Below, one piece after another: positions 1 through 12,900 of a stretch of 64,000 nucleotides of DNA. Below the pieces are notes generated by a model that searched no databases, was not told the DNA's origin, and saw only the letters and a program-made list of their open reading frames with translations. The DNA is from Apostichopus japonicus (taxonomy: Eukaryota > Echinodermata > Holothuroidea > Aspidochirotida > Stichopodidae): positions 5,955,501 to 6,019,500 of the forward strand of contig NC_092563.1 in the NCBI RefSeq assembly GCF_037975245.1, given 5' to 3'. The number at the start of each line of letters is the position of its first letter. Position 1 is the stretch's first letter. Both the position numbers and the translations under genes were made by a program.

Positions 1-344
1 TGGGTTTGGCTTCGTGGCGCAGAAACAAGGTTTAAATAAAGAGGTCAAGAAATTGCACGATCGTGTATTAACATTTGCGATCATCTATTGCCTTCAATGG
101 TTCAAACCTCTAATGGTATACGCTTACCGAAAGCGCGGAACAGTTTTATAGAAAAACGAACATCCTTTTATTCAAATGATGGAAGAGTGAAGGGGGGGGG
201 GGCGTGTTAGGGGCGGTGGCGTCCAAAGCTATGCTAGCGCCACTTCACCCTTACTTTTGTAATCATAGGATCTGTCGTACATTAATTTCAGGAGTTAATT
301 GTTTTATATTATTAGTGAGTTTTTGTTTTTATATTTATATTCAG

Positions 345-492
345 TATTCTAGATCAGTGCCACAGAGAATACTTGGAAGATATTACAACATTGCACCCTG
401 AATCGGCTACTCTCTCCAAGCACCACAGATGCCGGGGAAAGAGAAGGGTGGACTTAGTTTTGTTTAGCAATGAACTAACTCACATGAAGCAG
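345..492 (+). CDS. Exon of the neutral sphingomyelinase-like gene (penultimate)
   Basis: The acceptor follows a T-rich tract ending ttcag at 344, and the donor is gtaacg at 493. The frame starting at 346 is open for 49 codons (ILDQCHREYLED at the start, THMKQ at the end); the other two frames carry stops. One base at 345 completes a codon from an upstream exon, so the gene continues to the left. Confidence 0.6.
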
Positions 493-2506
493 GTAACGAC
501 AGTTTGATGTTGGTATACTTGGCTATTCTAGAACTGCTGTAAATGAATGTCCGATAATTTATTGTTTTGCAGTGCAAGGCCGTTAATGTATATATACTTA
601 TGTCAATACAGCCAGTACAATGAAACGCAGTTCTTTCTTTTCCAAAGAGAAACCAATTTCAACCAGTATATAATAATAATAATAATAATAAAAATAATTA
701 TAATTAAAAATGTCAATTATTTTGTAATCCTGTAACTTTGTTTACTCCAATCACATCTTGAGGGTCCCCCTATAATTTAATTTAAGTTAAATAAGTATTA
801 ATTTACTTATAAATAATTTTCTACAATAAATCAAAATAATAATACGGCTATATGTAAAAAATGCTCTGTGCAACCAAATGAAGAATATTTATGGCTATGT
901 AAATGCCTCTTACATATCCTGAAGCTTTATTCAATAATATGTGATATCGAGATGCTGTTTCTGGGGCCAGCAAGAGTCCGAGGCCCAATCGAACCATCAG
1001 CCAATGAGGCCTAACCAGTGAAACATGAAATCGATCATTATTTTGACATCAAAGTTTTCATCACGTGCATGCAGCCAAGTTTCTGATATATCACTTGGGG
1101 GCTACGTCACACCCATCTGGTCTCCATAGTGCTCGCAGTGTTTGCATAATGTATAGAATGTTGCTAGAGAACGAATAACAGGATAAAACACGTATATATA
1201 TAAGCTGTGAAGTAAGTCATTCTGTTCCAAATAGCATATCTCAGCGTGCTGCTCGTCTGGTCAAAGTTCGCGTCACAAGATGGCGACTGTATGCTATTAT
1301 ACGGGTACGAAGAATACCATGGTGGGCAAAAAATGGCTCGAATTCATTATTGAAGTCAGCTTCGATGTACAATTGGTCGTCCATGTTCCCAAGCCAACTT
1401 TCTCATGAGTATTAATTAAATCAAACCTGCAATTTATCAAACTGTAAGACACTCTCTGACTTGTATTTATTATTTTTTTCACTTAATAAGGTGAATGAGC
1501 GAGCACCCGGAATCATGAAAGTCTCGTCAACCAGATACTGTTACATGTTTGGTCATTTATCTCATATATGATGTAATAAGCAAATTAGCAACATTAAGAA
1601 AATATTAACCTTTCATTTATCTTTTAAATGAAACCTTTCTGGGCAAGATGGTAATGTGAATAGTTATGGTTGTTTGGTATCAAATATGATCAGAATATTT
1701 CGCAAAAGATCCAATAATGTCCGTTTTTTGCTCACTTTATTTAAAGCCTCGGTGTTACGTAACATGTACCGTAGGGGAACAAGCACGTGCCCCCTCCCTT
1801 CCCCCAAGAAAATCAGACTTTCTTCAATTACGTACCGCTCACATGCACTTACTAACACACGCTAATACATGAAGTTTGTATTACACAAATGTAGGTAACA
1901 ATGATGGAAGAATTACCACCACCCCTTACACAACGAAACTTCCTCAAAGACCCCCAACCCCTCCCTATGACGAATATCAGTGTACCCCCCCCCCCAATAA
2001 AATGTAAACTACGGCTACGGACCTGCATAAAATGTAGCGAATGATTTCAGTGAGTAAAATAATTTAACAATCAGAGAAATTGAGAAGCAAATCGATAACA
2101 TTTCAACAAAACTTACCTCTTAATTAAGTAACTGGATACCCGCTTCTCTGTATTCACGGTGGAGCAGAGCTTCCCTCTTCTTCACCATTCGAATTCAAAA
2201 CACACGCATGCCCTCTGTTGTAAGTTAGATTAGCCTCAGTTTCGCTATAATGATCTAATTGCAGCTATAATTGTTTCACTATCATATTTTAATTCGATAT
2301 TTCTTATAATTGTCTTTCTTTTACAGGAATGCGAAGATTACGCTTTCGTCAGCCAATTGGCAGCATTGACTCGACATATTCCCGTCTGTATAACGTTATC
2401 CACCTCCGCTGGTGCTAGCTGTCCCCGTGGTCCGCCTCTTGGAAGTAACTCGGCCGACGAAACCGATAGCTCTAAACAAAAAGTCATGTTTGAAACAACA
2501 GTATGA
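345..2506 (+). CDS. Neutral sphingomyelinase-like phosphodiesterase, C-terminal two exons (partial gene)
   Basis: Two exons (345-492 and 2327-2506) join in phase 0 to give 108 residues ending in TGA at 2504-2506. The peptide contains GKRRVDLVLF, then VSQLAALTRHIPV about 30 residues later. This pair resembles the end of the endonuclease/exonuclease/phosphatase fold as used by neutral sphingomyelinase 2 (SMPD3 type), where a GxxRLDY-like strand is followed by an LTDHLPV-like catalytic segment. Such enzymes cut sphingomyelin to ceramide and phosphocholine at membranes. Upstream exons with the rest of the active site would lie left of the window. The usual Asp of the Asp-His pair is Arg here (CGA), with His kept, so activity is uncertain. 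Assignment comes from motif memory only; another phosphodiesterase of the same fold is possible. That both stretches are coding is more certain than the family name. Confidence 0.55.
493..2326 (+). other. Intron of the neutral sphingomyelinase-like gene
   Basis: About 1.8 kb between the two coding exons. AT-rich with a short AAT run near 671-690. No other exon, RNA gene or clear mobile element was seen. Confidence 0.5.
2327..2506 (+). CDS. Terminal exon of the neutral sphingomyelinase-like gene
   Basis: A strong acceptor (tgtctttcttttacag, ending 2326) opens a 59-codon frame in phase with the previous exon. It starts ECEDYAFVSQLAALTRHIPV and ends MFETTV before TGA. A cryptic donor gtatga at 2501 overlaps the last codons, so an alternative 3' exon cannot be excluded. 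Confidence 0.6.
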   Translation, partial: ECEDYAFVSQLAALTRHIPVCITLSTSAGASCPRGPPLGSNSADETDSSKQKVMFETTV

Positions 2507-2528
2507 CGATCGTTGTATTACTAGAACG

Positions 2529-2586
<58 letters not shown>
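2529..2586. repeat. TA dinucleotide microsatellite
   Basis: Nearly pure TA run of about 58 bp just past the stop codon of the preceding gene. The hydrophobic YIYI reading frames across it are artefacts of the repeat. Confidence 0.95.
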
Positions 2587-2589
<3 letters not shown>

Positions 2590-5500
2590 AGAAAGTATAT
2601 ACAGGACGCCATTTTTGTACTGAACGTTTGGTAGTATTCCCTGCTTGATGTAGCCAGGTAAATATGCAGATTAGTCAAGGTATCGTGTTTGTATCAATGC
2701 GTCATAGTCGTGATCGCCATGTTGGTTTTGTCGTCGGTATTAATCTATGAGTGATCCGAAGAGGTTCGTAGGAGTATACGGCTTTGGTTGAGGAACCGAG
2801 AGTTGTTCAGACTACATTGTTCATATTGTTACAGTTTGTGGTATCCGTTTGAATCCGTATCATACAGTCACCGGCAACCATCCATTTAGATATTACACAG
2901 TTCGCACAAGCGTGATGTAGTAATTACGCGGTCGTTAAAGTGTATAGGTCCCTGATAAAGGCCAAGTTCGGAGAGTATGTAAGTCGAGAGACAGAGATTA
3001 GCTAGCCTATCGTGATATAATGTGCATACGTTTTATAGAGGTGTTTGAGGTGTGAGCGTACCCAATGCACAACGTAGACTGACATACAAAGAGAAACTTA
3101 ATATATATATATATAGACATCATTACGTAATACCATTAAGTTAACACACAGGTGTGCAGTTAACATAACAATAACAATACTATTCTTAAGCTTTACAACA
3201 AAATTCGGTTTGTAATCATGTGCACTATTTACTCGTTTTTGTTTAAAGAAAAGTCAAGCCAAGGCACGAAAATGCCACACAATTCGATCCATTCTCATTC
3301 TCGGTCGCCCTATAAGTACCGGCAATTTACTGTGCAAAACACAAAGAGAGAGAGAGAACATAATATTACTCATGGTTGCCATTTGCTCAGTGACAAGAGT
3401 CGTCACAAGACATAATATGAGTTAGTCGGTGCATCCATTTATTAGTTTTTAAGAAATGCCCCCGCCCCAAACATCGTATGCCCCCCCCCCCAAGAATGTC
3501 AGACGAATATTTGTGTTTACAAAATAGGTTCTGCCTGCCCCTATAGAAGAGCACCCCCCCCCCACATGTCACTCCCCTGCTAGTAAAGCTAAACATTTTT
3601 TTTTAGAAAATAAGTTTTAAATTCAGTACTAGTTATTTTGTTTACGACGACTAAGCGACCATAAATGTGGGAGAAGCCCGCAAGGGCTTATGGATTACAA
3701 CTTACACGTCGGGTGGCTTCCAATTCAACATTATTTAACTCAAATTTGGGATCTTTTCAATTTAGAAAGTCATTTCAGATGGCAAAACCGTAGATTGCTC
3801 CTGGATGAAAAACCCACCTTACTATGACCCGGCCGGGTATCGAACCCGGAACCTCCCGATTGCTAAGCCTCATTGCTTCAATTGCCACCGCCTTTATCCA
3901 CCCGGCCACAGCACCGGTCTGCTTGCCCCTAGAAGATCATGCCCCCCCACCCATAAAAAGAAGCTACAATCGTGCTAGTAAAACTAACACCTTGTTAAAC
4001 TGAATATGTTCCAGTCTTTACCATCGATTCACGCACTTTAACAAACTATCTCAAAGTTGATAGAATCTTTCGACGTGTAATTCTGATGTTACCCTAAAAG
4101 AAAACTTTAAATTCTCTTCGGAAGTAATCGAAAAAGGCCCGCTCAGTCAAATTATAACCATCCTGATCATGAGATCTACTCTCTTGTTATGTCTTCTAAA
4201 TAATGCTTTGATTTCGAGAATATTGTTCCCTCGATTTATATGTTTTACATCTATATAGATTTGATCGTTTTCTTTAATCAATGGAATTAACATTGTTAAT
4301 TAAACAGTGTTAATGATTATCAATGCACGTAGACAGAATGTTTCCTCTTTTCGATTATGATATTTTATGGAGATATAAGCCAATTTTATCGATAAGTCTT
4401 ATCCAAACATTACTCATATTTCTTTAGCTTTTTCTCAACAACAAAAATCGTAGGACGCGATTTGCGATTTCACCTTTCATATTTATTTAATAATCACGAA
4501 ATTACTCGTTATTTCCATTGAAATATTTTTTACTTAAGTAATGTGAATATGACAGAACCGAAAGTTTGTTATTATTTAATTTACGTTTATTATATTTGCT
4601 AGCATCTGTAGTCAGTATTTTAACCATATGTTAAAGTTTTTCAGAGTATCACAGGACTTTAATTTTTTTTAAATACTTTTGATTGATAAATTATTGCAAA
4701 TAGAGTCATACCATCTTGTTATGCAACATGACTTGCTTAATGTCCTGTTCTGTTTTCCAAATCATCCATAGAGTTTGCCAGACAATTTGAAAGATATTTT
4801 ATTTTCCATTTCTTTTAATTTTTATATATGTGTCGTTTCATATCAATTAAATGCAGACATAACAGCATGAAGTTATATTACACAAACGAACATGAAATGT
4901 TATGCCAGTGTTTAAACAATGGATAAGCAAGTACTGAATACTACTTTAATTAATTATAATGATTTAATTCTTATCAATTATTCTAAAAACAATGTCTACG
5001 AAATTATCTTCCATAAAAGGAGTATTCCAATCGCAATATTTGCTTTAAAATAATTTTAATCTCATAAGCTAAAGACTAGTCAATCAAATATGAATGGCAA
5101 TATCAGCAAATATTATATAGACATAAAACAAAGTGAATTAATTGTTTTTTATTATATATAAACGGATGAGAAAGTCTGAGACTGCTGGCGTACTATATTA
5201 GGCCATTCAATACACGTTGGTTGATTCTATGATTAATTATATCTCTGCTGTTCACATGAACATTTGTTTTTTACGAAGCAATTTTTAAACAAACGCCGTG
5301 CTTCAAATTCATCATACATAGTTTGTTTCTTATTTGTAAGTTAAATAGAATGTGGAACTGGTTTACAGTGATTATTGATGCTAAGATGTTATTTCTTCCT
5401 TCTTTTCTTCGGTTTTACATTTATTATTATTATTTTTACTTTTAAATATTTCTACGAAGATTTTGCTGGTGCAAAAAGCTCTTTGATATTTTTTCCTCTC

Positions 5501-6850
5501 TCTTCTCCTATTTCTTTTCTCGGAAGCTGTATTAGACTGAACATGGTAGGAATGGCTCGGTGTGGGTTTATAGGTCACTAAGATTATGGAGAAGGTAACA
5601 ATTATTGGTATTATATATAGAAAGGTAAAGATTCAGGTAAAAATAGTTTTATCTAGACGAAAAGTTTCCGACTGATGTTAGAGATATATCATGCATAGCA
5701 CACGTGGTATATTTTAAATCATCTGTGACTGACATTATACGAGTTCTTTTAATACATATGGTTGAACAGAATCTGATTCATGATGCGTTCTCATTTAAAT
5801 AATTTTCAACAAAACAAATGCTCACTTGGGAAATGAAGATAAGTAGTCGATTATTTGGTGTCGTTAAAGGAAAAAACAGACGCTTAAAAGACAATTTTCA
5901 TTGCATATGAAACATATCGTTTGTTCAGAGTTATATATACGCCTTACCATGCAGCACCAGTCTACATCAACTTATGGTTTCGGTCAACAGGAACTTTTTG
6001 GAATTAAAAACAAGACGGTCCTAGAACGTTGAAACTTATACCCAGACGTAATTTACTTCCTTCAGAAGTAATATTCAGGGACTGTCGCTTTAGAGATTTC
6101 TCCGTATTCCCCTAAATAGAGAATTTTTTGTTTGTTAAAGTCTTTTCTGTAGCCCGCAGCTGACTTTTGCATACTATCAAAATCTATCTAAATGGATGTC
6201 TGTGTCAAAATATAGACATTACGTCATGACACTATGACGTATCCCGTTCGGCCAGCCAGCCGACAGAAATTCACTGAAGTAAATCTTTCTCCTTTTGTTA
6301 AAACACAATACAGGGAAATGCACAATAGAGAGAGAGCGGTATTGGTCAATAGATTGTTGTATAGGTGCAGAGGATCAGTAAGCAGTGAACCCATTTGATC
6401 AAGTGGAAACTTGTGCATTAACACACACTGGTGTAGCAGTGAGTTGAACAGCATATAGATACATTGGGAAAATTCGTTGCAAATTATCAGTTTTAATTAC
6501 AGCCAAGTGCGGGATTGTTCTAAGCCACCCTGTGTGTGAGCAGTTATTTCTTCTTTTGCTAGAGACTTAAAAAATCGGCGAATACTCTTTACAGCTGGGT
6601 ACATTTCTAACTGGCTGGGGAACATGCAGTTTCTCTTACAATTTATTCTGAAATCTTAACCTTGGACGCTTGGAAATTATCACGGTATGAAATACTTTGA
6701 GGACCTCGAGACCTTTCGATACGAACAGGAATTGTTGTATTCAGACAAGTAAATCTTGACTTCGCAACTATTAAGAGTGAACAATTTTTATCTTCCAATT
6801 ATTCAGCAATTTTTAAACTATTTCTGTGACTTAAAGTTTGACGAACCTCG
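2587..6850. other. Intergenic region, no gene seen apart from a SINE
   Basis: About 4.3 kb between two + strand genes. AT-rich, with poly-C runs at 3480-3560 and a tRNA-derived SINE near 3645-3916. Short reading frames are scattered and lack paired splice sites or recognisable domains. The promoter of the SRCR gene probably lies in the right part, but no core element could be assigned. Confidence 0.5.
3645..3916 (-). mobile_element. tRNA-derived SINE
   Basis: Read on the minus strand, the head starts near 3916 with an A-box-like tggccgggtgg (3898-3908) and an excellent B box ggttcgatacc (3836-3846), spaced as in a tRNA-derived RNA polymerase III promoter. A non-tRNA body of about 180 bp follows, ending near 3645 with a small hairpin (agcccgcaagggct). 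It is a retroposon, not a tRNA gene: the acceptor stem does not pair and there is no clean anticodon arm. Confidence 0.65.
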
Positions 6851-6974
6851 ATGATGCCTGTCTCTTCTTTTTGTTTGGATTTTCGGATAATTCCTAATAA
6901 TATCTTCATCTCGTCTCTGTTCATAATATGGCTTGGATCAACGGTAATGGTGCGCGGGGATCTCAACTTAACAG
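6851..6974 (+). CDS. Candidate first coding exon: signal peptide of the SRCR-EGF gene
   Basis: ATG ATG at 6851 follows an in-frame stop at 6839. The frame encodes a hydrophobic stretch ([17 protein letters not shown]) near residues 18-34, then a short polar part ending LNLT. The donor gtatat at 6975 leaves one base, and joining to 8047 creates GAG and keeps the SRCR frame. Phase match plus a signal-like segment support it; a rival upstream exon cannot be excluded. Confidence 0.5.
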
Positions 6975-9900
6975 GTATATGGTCAATGTCGGTGAGGCCT
7001 ATTCACTGACGAAAAGTATAACCTCCACAAAGGTGGGGCAATATTTCCTTGATTATGCTGCATTAATCTGAAATTAAGTAAAACAAATATGGGCCACGGG
7101 AAATGAGTATACGATATAGAAGGCTATGACCGTGAAACAATACTATTGAGAAAGACATCTCTGAGACTTATCCCGTGATGAGGCACTTCCTCTGGAAAAC
7201 AATATGTAGCCCACCCCAACAGAATCAAATACGAAACATCGGGTATAATCGATGAGTGTGTGTGGGGTGGGGGTGGGGTGTTTGGTGGGGTCAGGGATAA
7301 CGATGGGAGGGGAGGGTGTGGTGGGGTCAGGGATACAGTCAGAAATAGAATAATGTATTCACAGTTTCACAGCAAACGAAGTTAGTAGGAAATATATTAA
7401 AACTTCAAGAACGGTTTCGGTGCCAATTTCTCCTAAGGTCCGACCAGACACTCTCCAACCCCGCTGGGGGTGGGGGAGGGGACATCATTAAAGTTCCCTA
7501 ATTACATTCTCGTTAGATTGTTACATATTTGATGCCACTTTCAATGTGTTGGAGAACACTGTTTTCATTGCAACATTAAAAGTTTGCATTACCAGTCAAG
7601 TATATAACAAATGAAAAAATAAATGAAAAATCAGACAGGTCATATTCTACATTTGGTATAGTACAAGGACAATTTAAAATTTAAAGGATTCATTATGAGG
7701 CATATTTACATTATAAAATAAAGCTATAAAGAAGGTCTAACCGCAAAACGTACGCAAACGTTTCTGTGTGCGGTTGAAAAAATTGGTGGTAGTGGTGGGG
7801 GAGTGGGAAGGGGGGGTAGGGGTAGGGGTAGGTGGACTCCTGCTTGCGTGTCTGATTTTGATACAGTTAGCCTATAGTGTCCGTTTTTGTTTAGATTGCA
7901 TCCCATCTATTGCCAGCCCAGTTTATTCCCATGTACCGCCTTATCCCAAAATTCTAAGAATCAGCGGACAAATGCTTTTTGCTGTTTTTTTTTTAAATAC
8001 AATTTAACAGTTACCCTTTCATCTCCTTTCATTTTGCTCCACACAGAGAATACTTGCGATGGGAACACATCAGTGCGCCTGGTAGGTGTAAGTTATAGGG
8101 GTAGAATAGAGGTCTGTTATGCGGGCGTGTGGGGGACCGTGTGTGATGATGGTTTTAGATCGATTGCCGGAGATGTTGTTTGCCGACAGCTTGGGTTTCG
8201 GTAAGTTATAAAAGATGGTCTTTCAGAGTGTATTGTCGAGCAAAAGTCTCTTTGTTGTTTTAGGTTATTGAAACACCCTGTTTGAAAAGTATTAATCCTG
8301 TAGCTTTTGTGTTTTGTCTTATTAAAGAATTAGCTTAAACCTGTCAGTATAAGAAGCATGTTATCATTACTGGCTTTCAATTTAATCACTTCTTCGCCAG
8401 GAATATAATGAACACACTGCGCGTAGTATTTCGCGCGTACAGTTTTGGACACTACAACGCATATAAGCCTCCGGGTACTCTGACGGTCCAAAAGAACGTA
8501 AAAAGAAGAAAAAAACCGCATGATCTCAAAAAAAAAGAAGCAAAATCGGAATTTTTCTGTTGTATTTCGTTTCGTATGATATGAAGTTGGGAACTTCAAC
8601 TGCTTTTCAGTTGTTATATTGAAACGTCAAATACAAAGCAATAATTATACCTAGCATCTCTTTACTGTAGTGTATAGCAACTAGTCATAGAACGTTGTTT
8701 ACCGAGTGACCGAGGGTTACACAGTTTAAAGTTCATAATGTCATCATCAGTGACTCAAATTTTAGCATGTTCAAAATTGCTCGACGTTCTGTAAATCTAC
8801 TTTCCTGCATGGAAGTTCTCTCGGTCCAGGGACGGGTCGGATCCACTGCGTCGCTGGTACCGAGGATAGGAGGTGTGCCAATTTTTCTCCTTGGCTGCGA
8901 TAAAATTGCAAGTTTCGACAGAGGCGTCAAATAGGCCGCTTGTTTTCAAGGCCCCAACGTCAATCAGCCGGTCTATTATGTGTACCCCAGTCTGCCCATG
9001 TTGGCTCCGTCCATAGTATTATCATATACGTTGAGGAAGGTAAAGTTTGGACAGTGTATGTCTGATGTTAAATCCCACAGGTGAGACGATATATGAAAGA
9101 TAAGCAATCGCATCCCTGACCACTTTTAGGTCTATCTAGCAGATTTGGGAACGATAAAGACATCCGGAAAACTGACACTGGACAAAGATTGGTTTACTTT
9201 AGTGTAACAGATCAACAGTATACTGTTATTTAACGGCAACAAATCAACAGGCTGTTGTTTTAACAGCCACAGATCAACAGCATACTATTGATTAACGGCT
9301 TTTTGTTTCATCTTTAACACAGAGGAGCACGAGAGGTTTTTACGATCGGTGAAACGTATGCTCCCACCGAGGCTAAGATCTGGTTGGATGACGTCACCTG
9401 CACCGGAAGAGAATCGTCCATTCAGCAGTGTATGAAATCAGGCTTGGGTAGACATAACTGCAACCATCACGAGGATGTTGGTGTAGAATGTCTGGACCAT
9501 GGATGTAAGTCTTCCTGAGCTGTTTGGAATATTTGATAGTTTGTGTAAAATAACATAATGTCCCCGATAGCATACTGTCCCCCATAGCATAATGTCCCCA
9601 GAACAAGGACCGGTTGTCTAATTCTTTTTGAGTACAAGTACAATCTGCGACTATGAGTAAAAGTAGAAGATCAGAAATTTGCAATCGATTTCGAACGGGT
9701 TGAAAGTGAGGAGGGGGGGGGGGGGGGAGGAAGGGGGTGAAATACCGACACAAACTATATATATATATTAATATATAGTGGAATTGCGAACCCAAGCCTC
9801 CCGCTTTATATATATACACTCAGTAATTTAGAAGAAAGGCTTGATCAGTTCATGATATTTCTATTGTCATTTATAGCAAATTTATGAGCTCGGGAATTAT

Positions 9901-12900
9901 AAATGTACACTTAGAAACATAAATAACGTGGAAAAACTTTATAACAGCTCTCCTCACATTCTTATCAAGTAACAGTTCACACATGGTTACATTGTCTAGA
10001 AGTATGCAAGTTGAACGTACACTCTCTAGATCCTTTGTTTTTATTCTGGAGCAGACTAATGGGGGTGGGGTGGGGGAAGGAAGGAAGGAGAGGGGAGTCA
10101 CTGAACGTTGCGGTCAGCGTTGGTGCCCCATATTCTATTGGAACGAGAGCAGATGGTTACATAGGTTGTAACATATAAAGACTCAGTTAATGTCTTTTGT
10201 TCCGTCATCTACATTTCAATTTCCTTTTTATACATTTCGTTTTTTTCTTTTTCCTCTTTTGCCCCTTGAAATCACAAGACCAGTTTATATTTTAGCAATG
10301 AAGGTCAAAATCTAGGAGCAGTACTAATGACCATCAGTGAATATGTACTAATCATATGGGTATCCATATACAAACCGACATGGAGTTGCTTTCAAACTTG
10401 AGGTGTTGACAAATTATGGAAACGGAAAACAATGTCGTTTTGGCTTTGAAGCCCACATTACTTCACTACTGATTTCTATATTTCTATAACAGATCTTTAT
10501 TACCAAATCTCAAGCAGAAGCCAAAACACAACAGATTTCAGTAGCAGTTCCTTGTTTTACTTCTTGAGAAAAAAAAAATGGTTAAAGGTAGTCTGTATAG
10601 TCCCCAAATTATAGCACTCTATAATTGCTAGAAGTTTTCAAAAAAGTACCTTCCTGGAGGTCTTTTACTCTCCAAATTGTTCTCATACATTCTCAATGAA
10701 AACAAAAGATGTTTGAATGTCCCAGAGAAGTAAGTTTCCTCCAGGGTGATAACAAAAATAGTTTATGAATTTTGACCAAAAGGTGGCCATATTTGAAAAT
10801 CTGGCATATTTGGGGCCAGTACAGCATACCTATAAAATAGAGAATAAATACTAATGGGGTTGAAAAATACTGTAGTGATAAGTTCATTAAAGCAACTCTG
10901 AAATGATAATATTTTAATACGGCAGCATTTAACGCTTATTATGGACTCCGAATAATATTAAGAAAAACATTTTTAGGCACCCATTGTCTCTCTTTAGATT
11001 TGGAAAACATTATCGGATGATAGTGTCAAAGTTTCCAGTAAAAGCATTCAACAGTCGTTTTCATTTCCGTGTGCTAGATTGCCAAACGTACAACCCTTGT
11101 GACTCTGGCGCCCTCTTTTGTGAAAATGTCGCTAGCAGTAGCTTTCATTGCATCTGCCAGAAAGGATGGAAGGGAGAAACTTGCGAAGAAAGAGATTCTG
11201 GTGAGATTTATCTGTGTTTTAAAGTTTCCACATTTCCTCGCCGTAAAAATAACCATATTTAACTGCTTTTCATGGAAGTTACAGCTACATGTTTCAAAAA
11301 AACGTCAGCTCACGAATCTTCTTGTGAACTAGGAAAAAAATTACATAAAGAATTGAGTTAAACTGCATGTTGCCACTACATATATATGATACCTCAGTAT
11401 ATATACAGAGGGAAAACGAGTCCATGTCAAAGTTTTGTTCGGTTTTTCCTTTTTCTTTGTCTATCTGCGTGTTTAAATTAAGCAGCTTGGTCACTAAATA
11501 TAAAAATATGCAAAAATGGTAATTATGTGCTTCTGTTGAAATAACAATGTTCAAGACACCTCGTGGCAGGCGCGTAGCCAAGGGGGGGGGCGAAGGGGGC
11601 AGCCGCCCCCTCCTTGAGCATATTTAAAAAAAAATTTTTTAATGTTTTTATGATATCACTAGTATTTTCAAAAGAGAAAATGCTAAGATGCAACTGACAA
11701 GGCCTAGGAAGTGCCATTTCCAGCGATCTGGGAGGCATTTTCAGCCAAAATTTTCTTGTACGCTTCGCGCCAATCATGGTGGCGCTACGCTTAGATAGTT
11801 TGCAGAGCCTTATATACAGAGGCTCTGATAGTTTGCAATGCCGCATTTACAGTTTCGCCCCTCCCTTGGCATATTCCTGGCTACGCGCCTGCCTCGTGGT
11901 CAATAAGTATTATAGCATACAAAATCAACTCTACACAATTTGCGATTTACAAACCAAAAGGGTTTACTTTGCATATTAGAATCGGGGAGGGGAGGGGTGG
12001 GGGGGGTGGAGTTTGTTTTGTCATGGTTTACTGCTGTTTTGTTCTACATATATCTTCTCTTTATAATGGTCTCATCTACCTATTAACTTTCATGCGTTGT
12101 ACTCCTATGGGAAGCACTGGATCGCATGGAAAACTGAATAATCGGCCGGCTATAATTAGTCCTGTTAAGAGGGTGCGGGTGAGGGGCTATATAATATGGC
12201 CCGGTGTCAGTAAAGGGAACCGGGAAAGTCTGAACCGGTTTTGGAAAATAAGGGATAATTCTCGTTTTCTTACGATAAAATTAACTTACTTTTTGTTTCC
12301 TTCACCAGGTTATAACACCACTTCGGTTATAATTTATATCTTCTGTGGAGTTGCCTTTTTTATTATCGTTTATGTTTTTTGGGAGAAGTTTAAAGAATGT
12401 TTTCATAAAACACCGACAAGTAACCGCAATGCTCCGGTTAGACAACCGACGCCCCATATTTCATCTTCTGTCTCACTAACAATTTTAATGGAAAACCATC
12501 CATCATCGATCTCTGGTGAAGCGCAGAATGGACTTCCATTACCAACATACGAGCAGCTACAATTAAACGACACAGCTACAGAGTGGCAGCACACTTCAGC
12601 AACACATGACACGTCACACTTGTCTCCACCTCCTAGCTACGACGAAGCAGTTACAGCTATGAACGCATCGGCTCAGAATATTAACTCAATGAGTATCGCA
12701 TTAGGGAATAACCGTAATGGAGATGTTGCTAATCCAGATTACGATAATAATGCATTCACCCATTGCAATAACTCTCTCCATACCGCTACCATTGGTACCA
12801 GTTTAACGAATGATCGTAGAAATGGCGCTCCGCCTACCCATGTGCCTGACGACGATCGTGGTAGTCCCTCTACAATACGAACAATTATAGGAGGACAATC

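Noticed and set aside
5375-5581. Signal-peptide exon for the SRCR gene (MMLRCYFFLLFFG)
   Set aside because: Hydrophobic but too long and AT-driven; no donor leaving one base. The exon at 6851-6974 fits phase and signal shape better.
7800-7835. Telomere-like GGGGTA repeats
   Set aside because: Only about three imperfect units within a general G-rich stretch; not the animal TTAGGG repeat.
11969-12308. Extension of exon 5 upstream to the ATG at 11969 (324-codon frame)
   Set aside because: The upstream part is low-complexity and G-rich and would bypass a good acceptor at 12308 whose phase matches the EGF exon.
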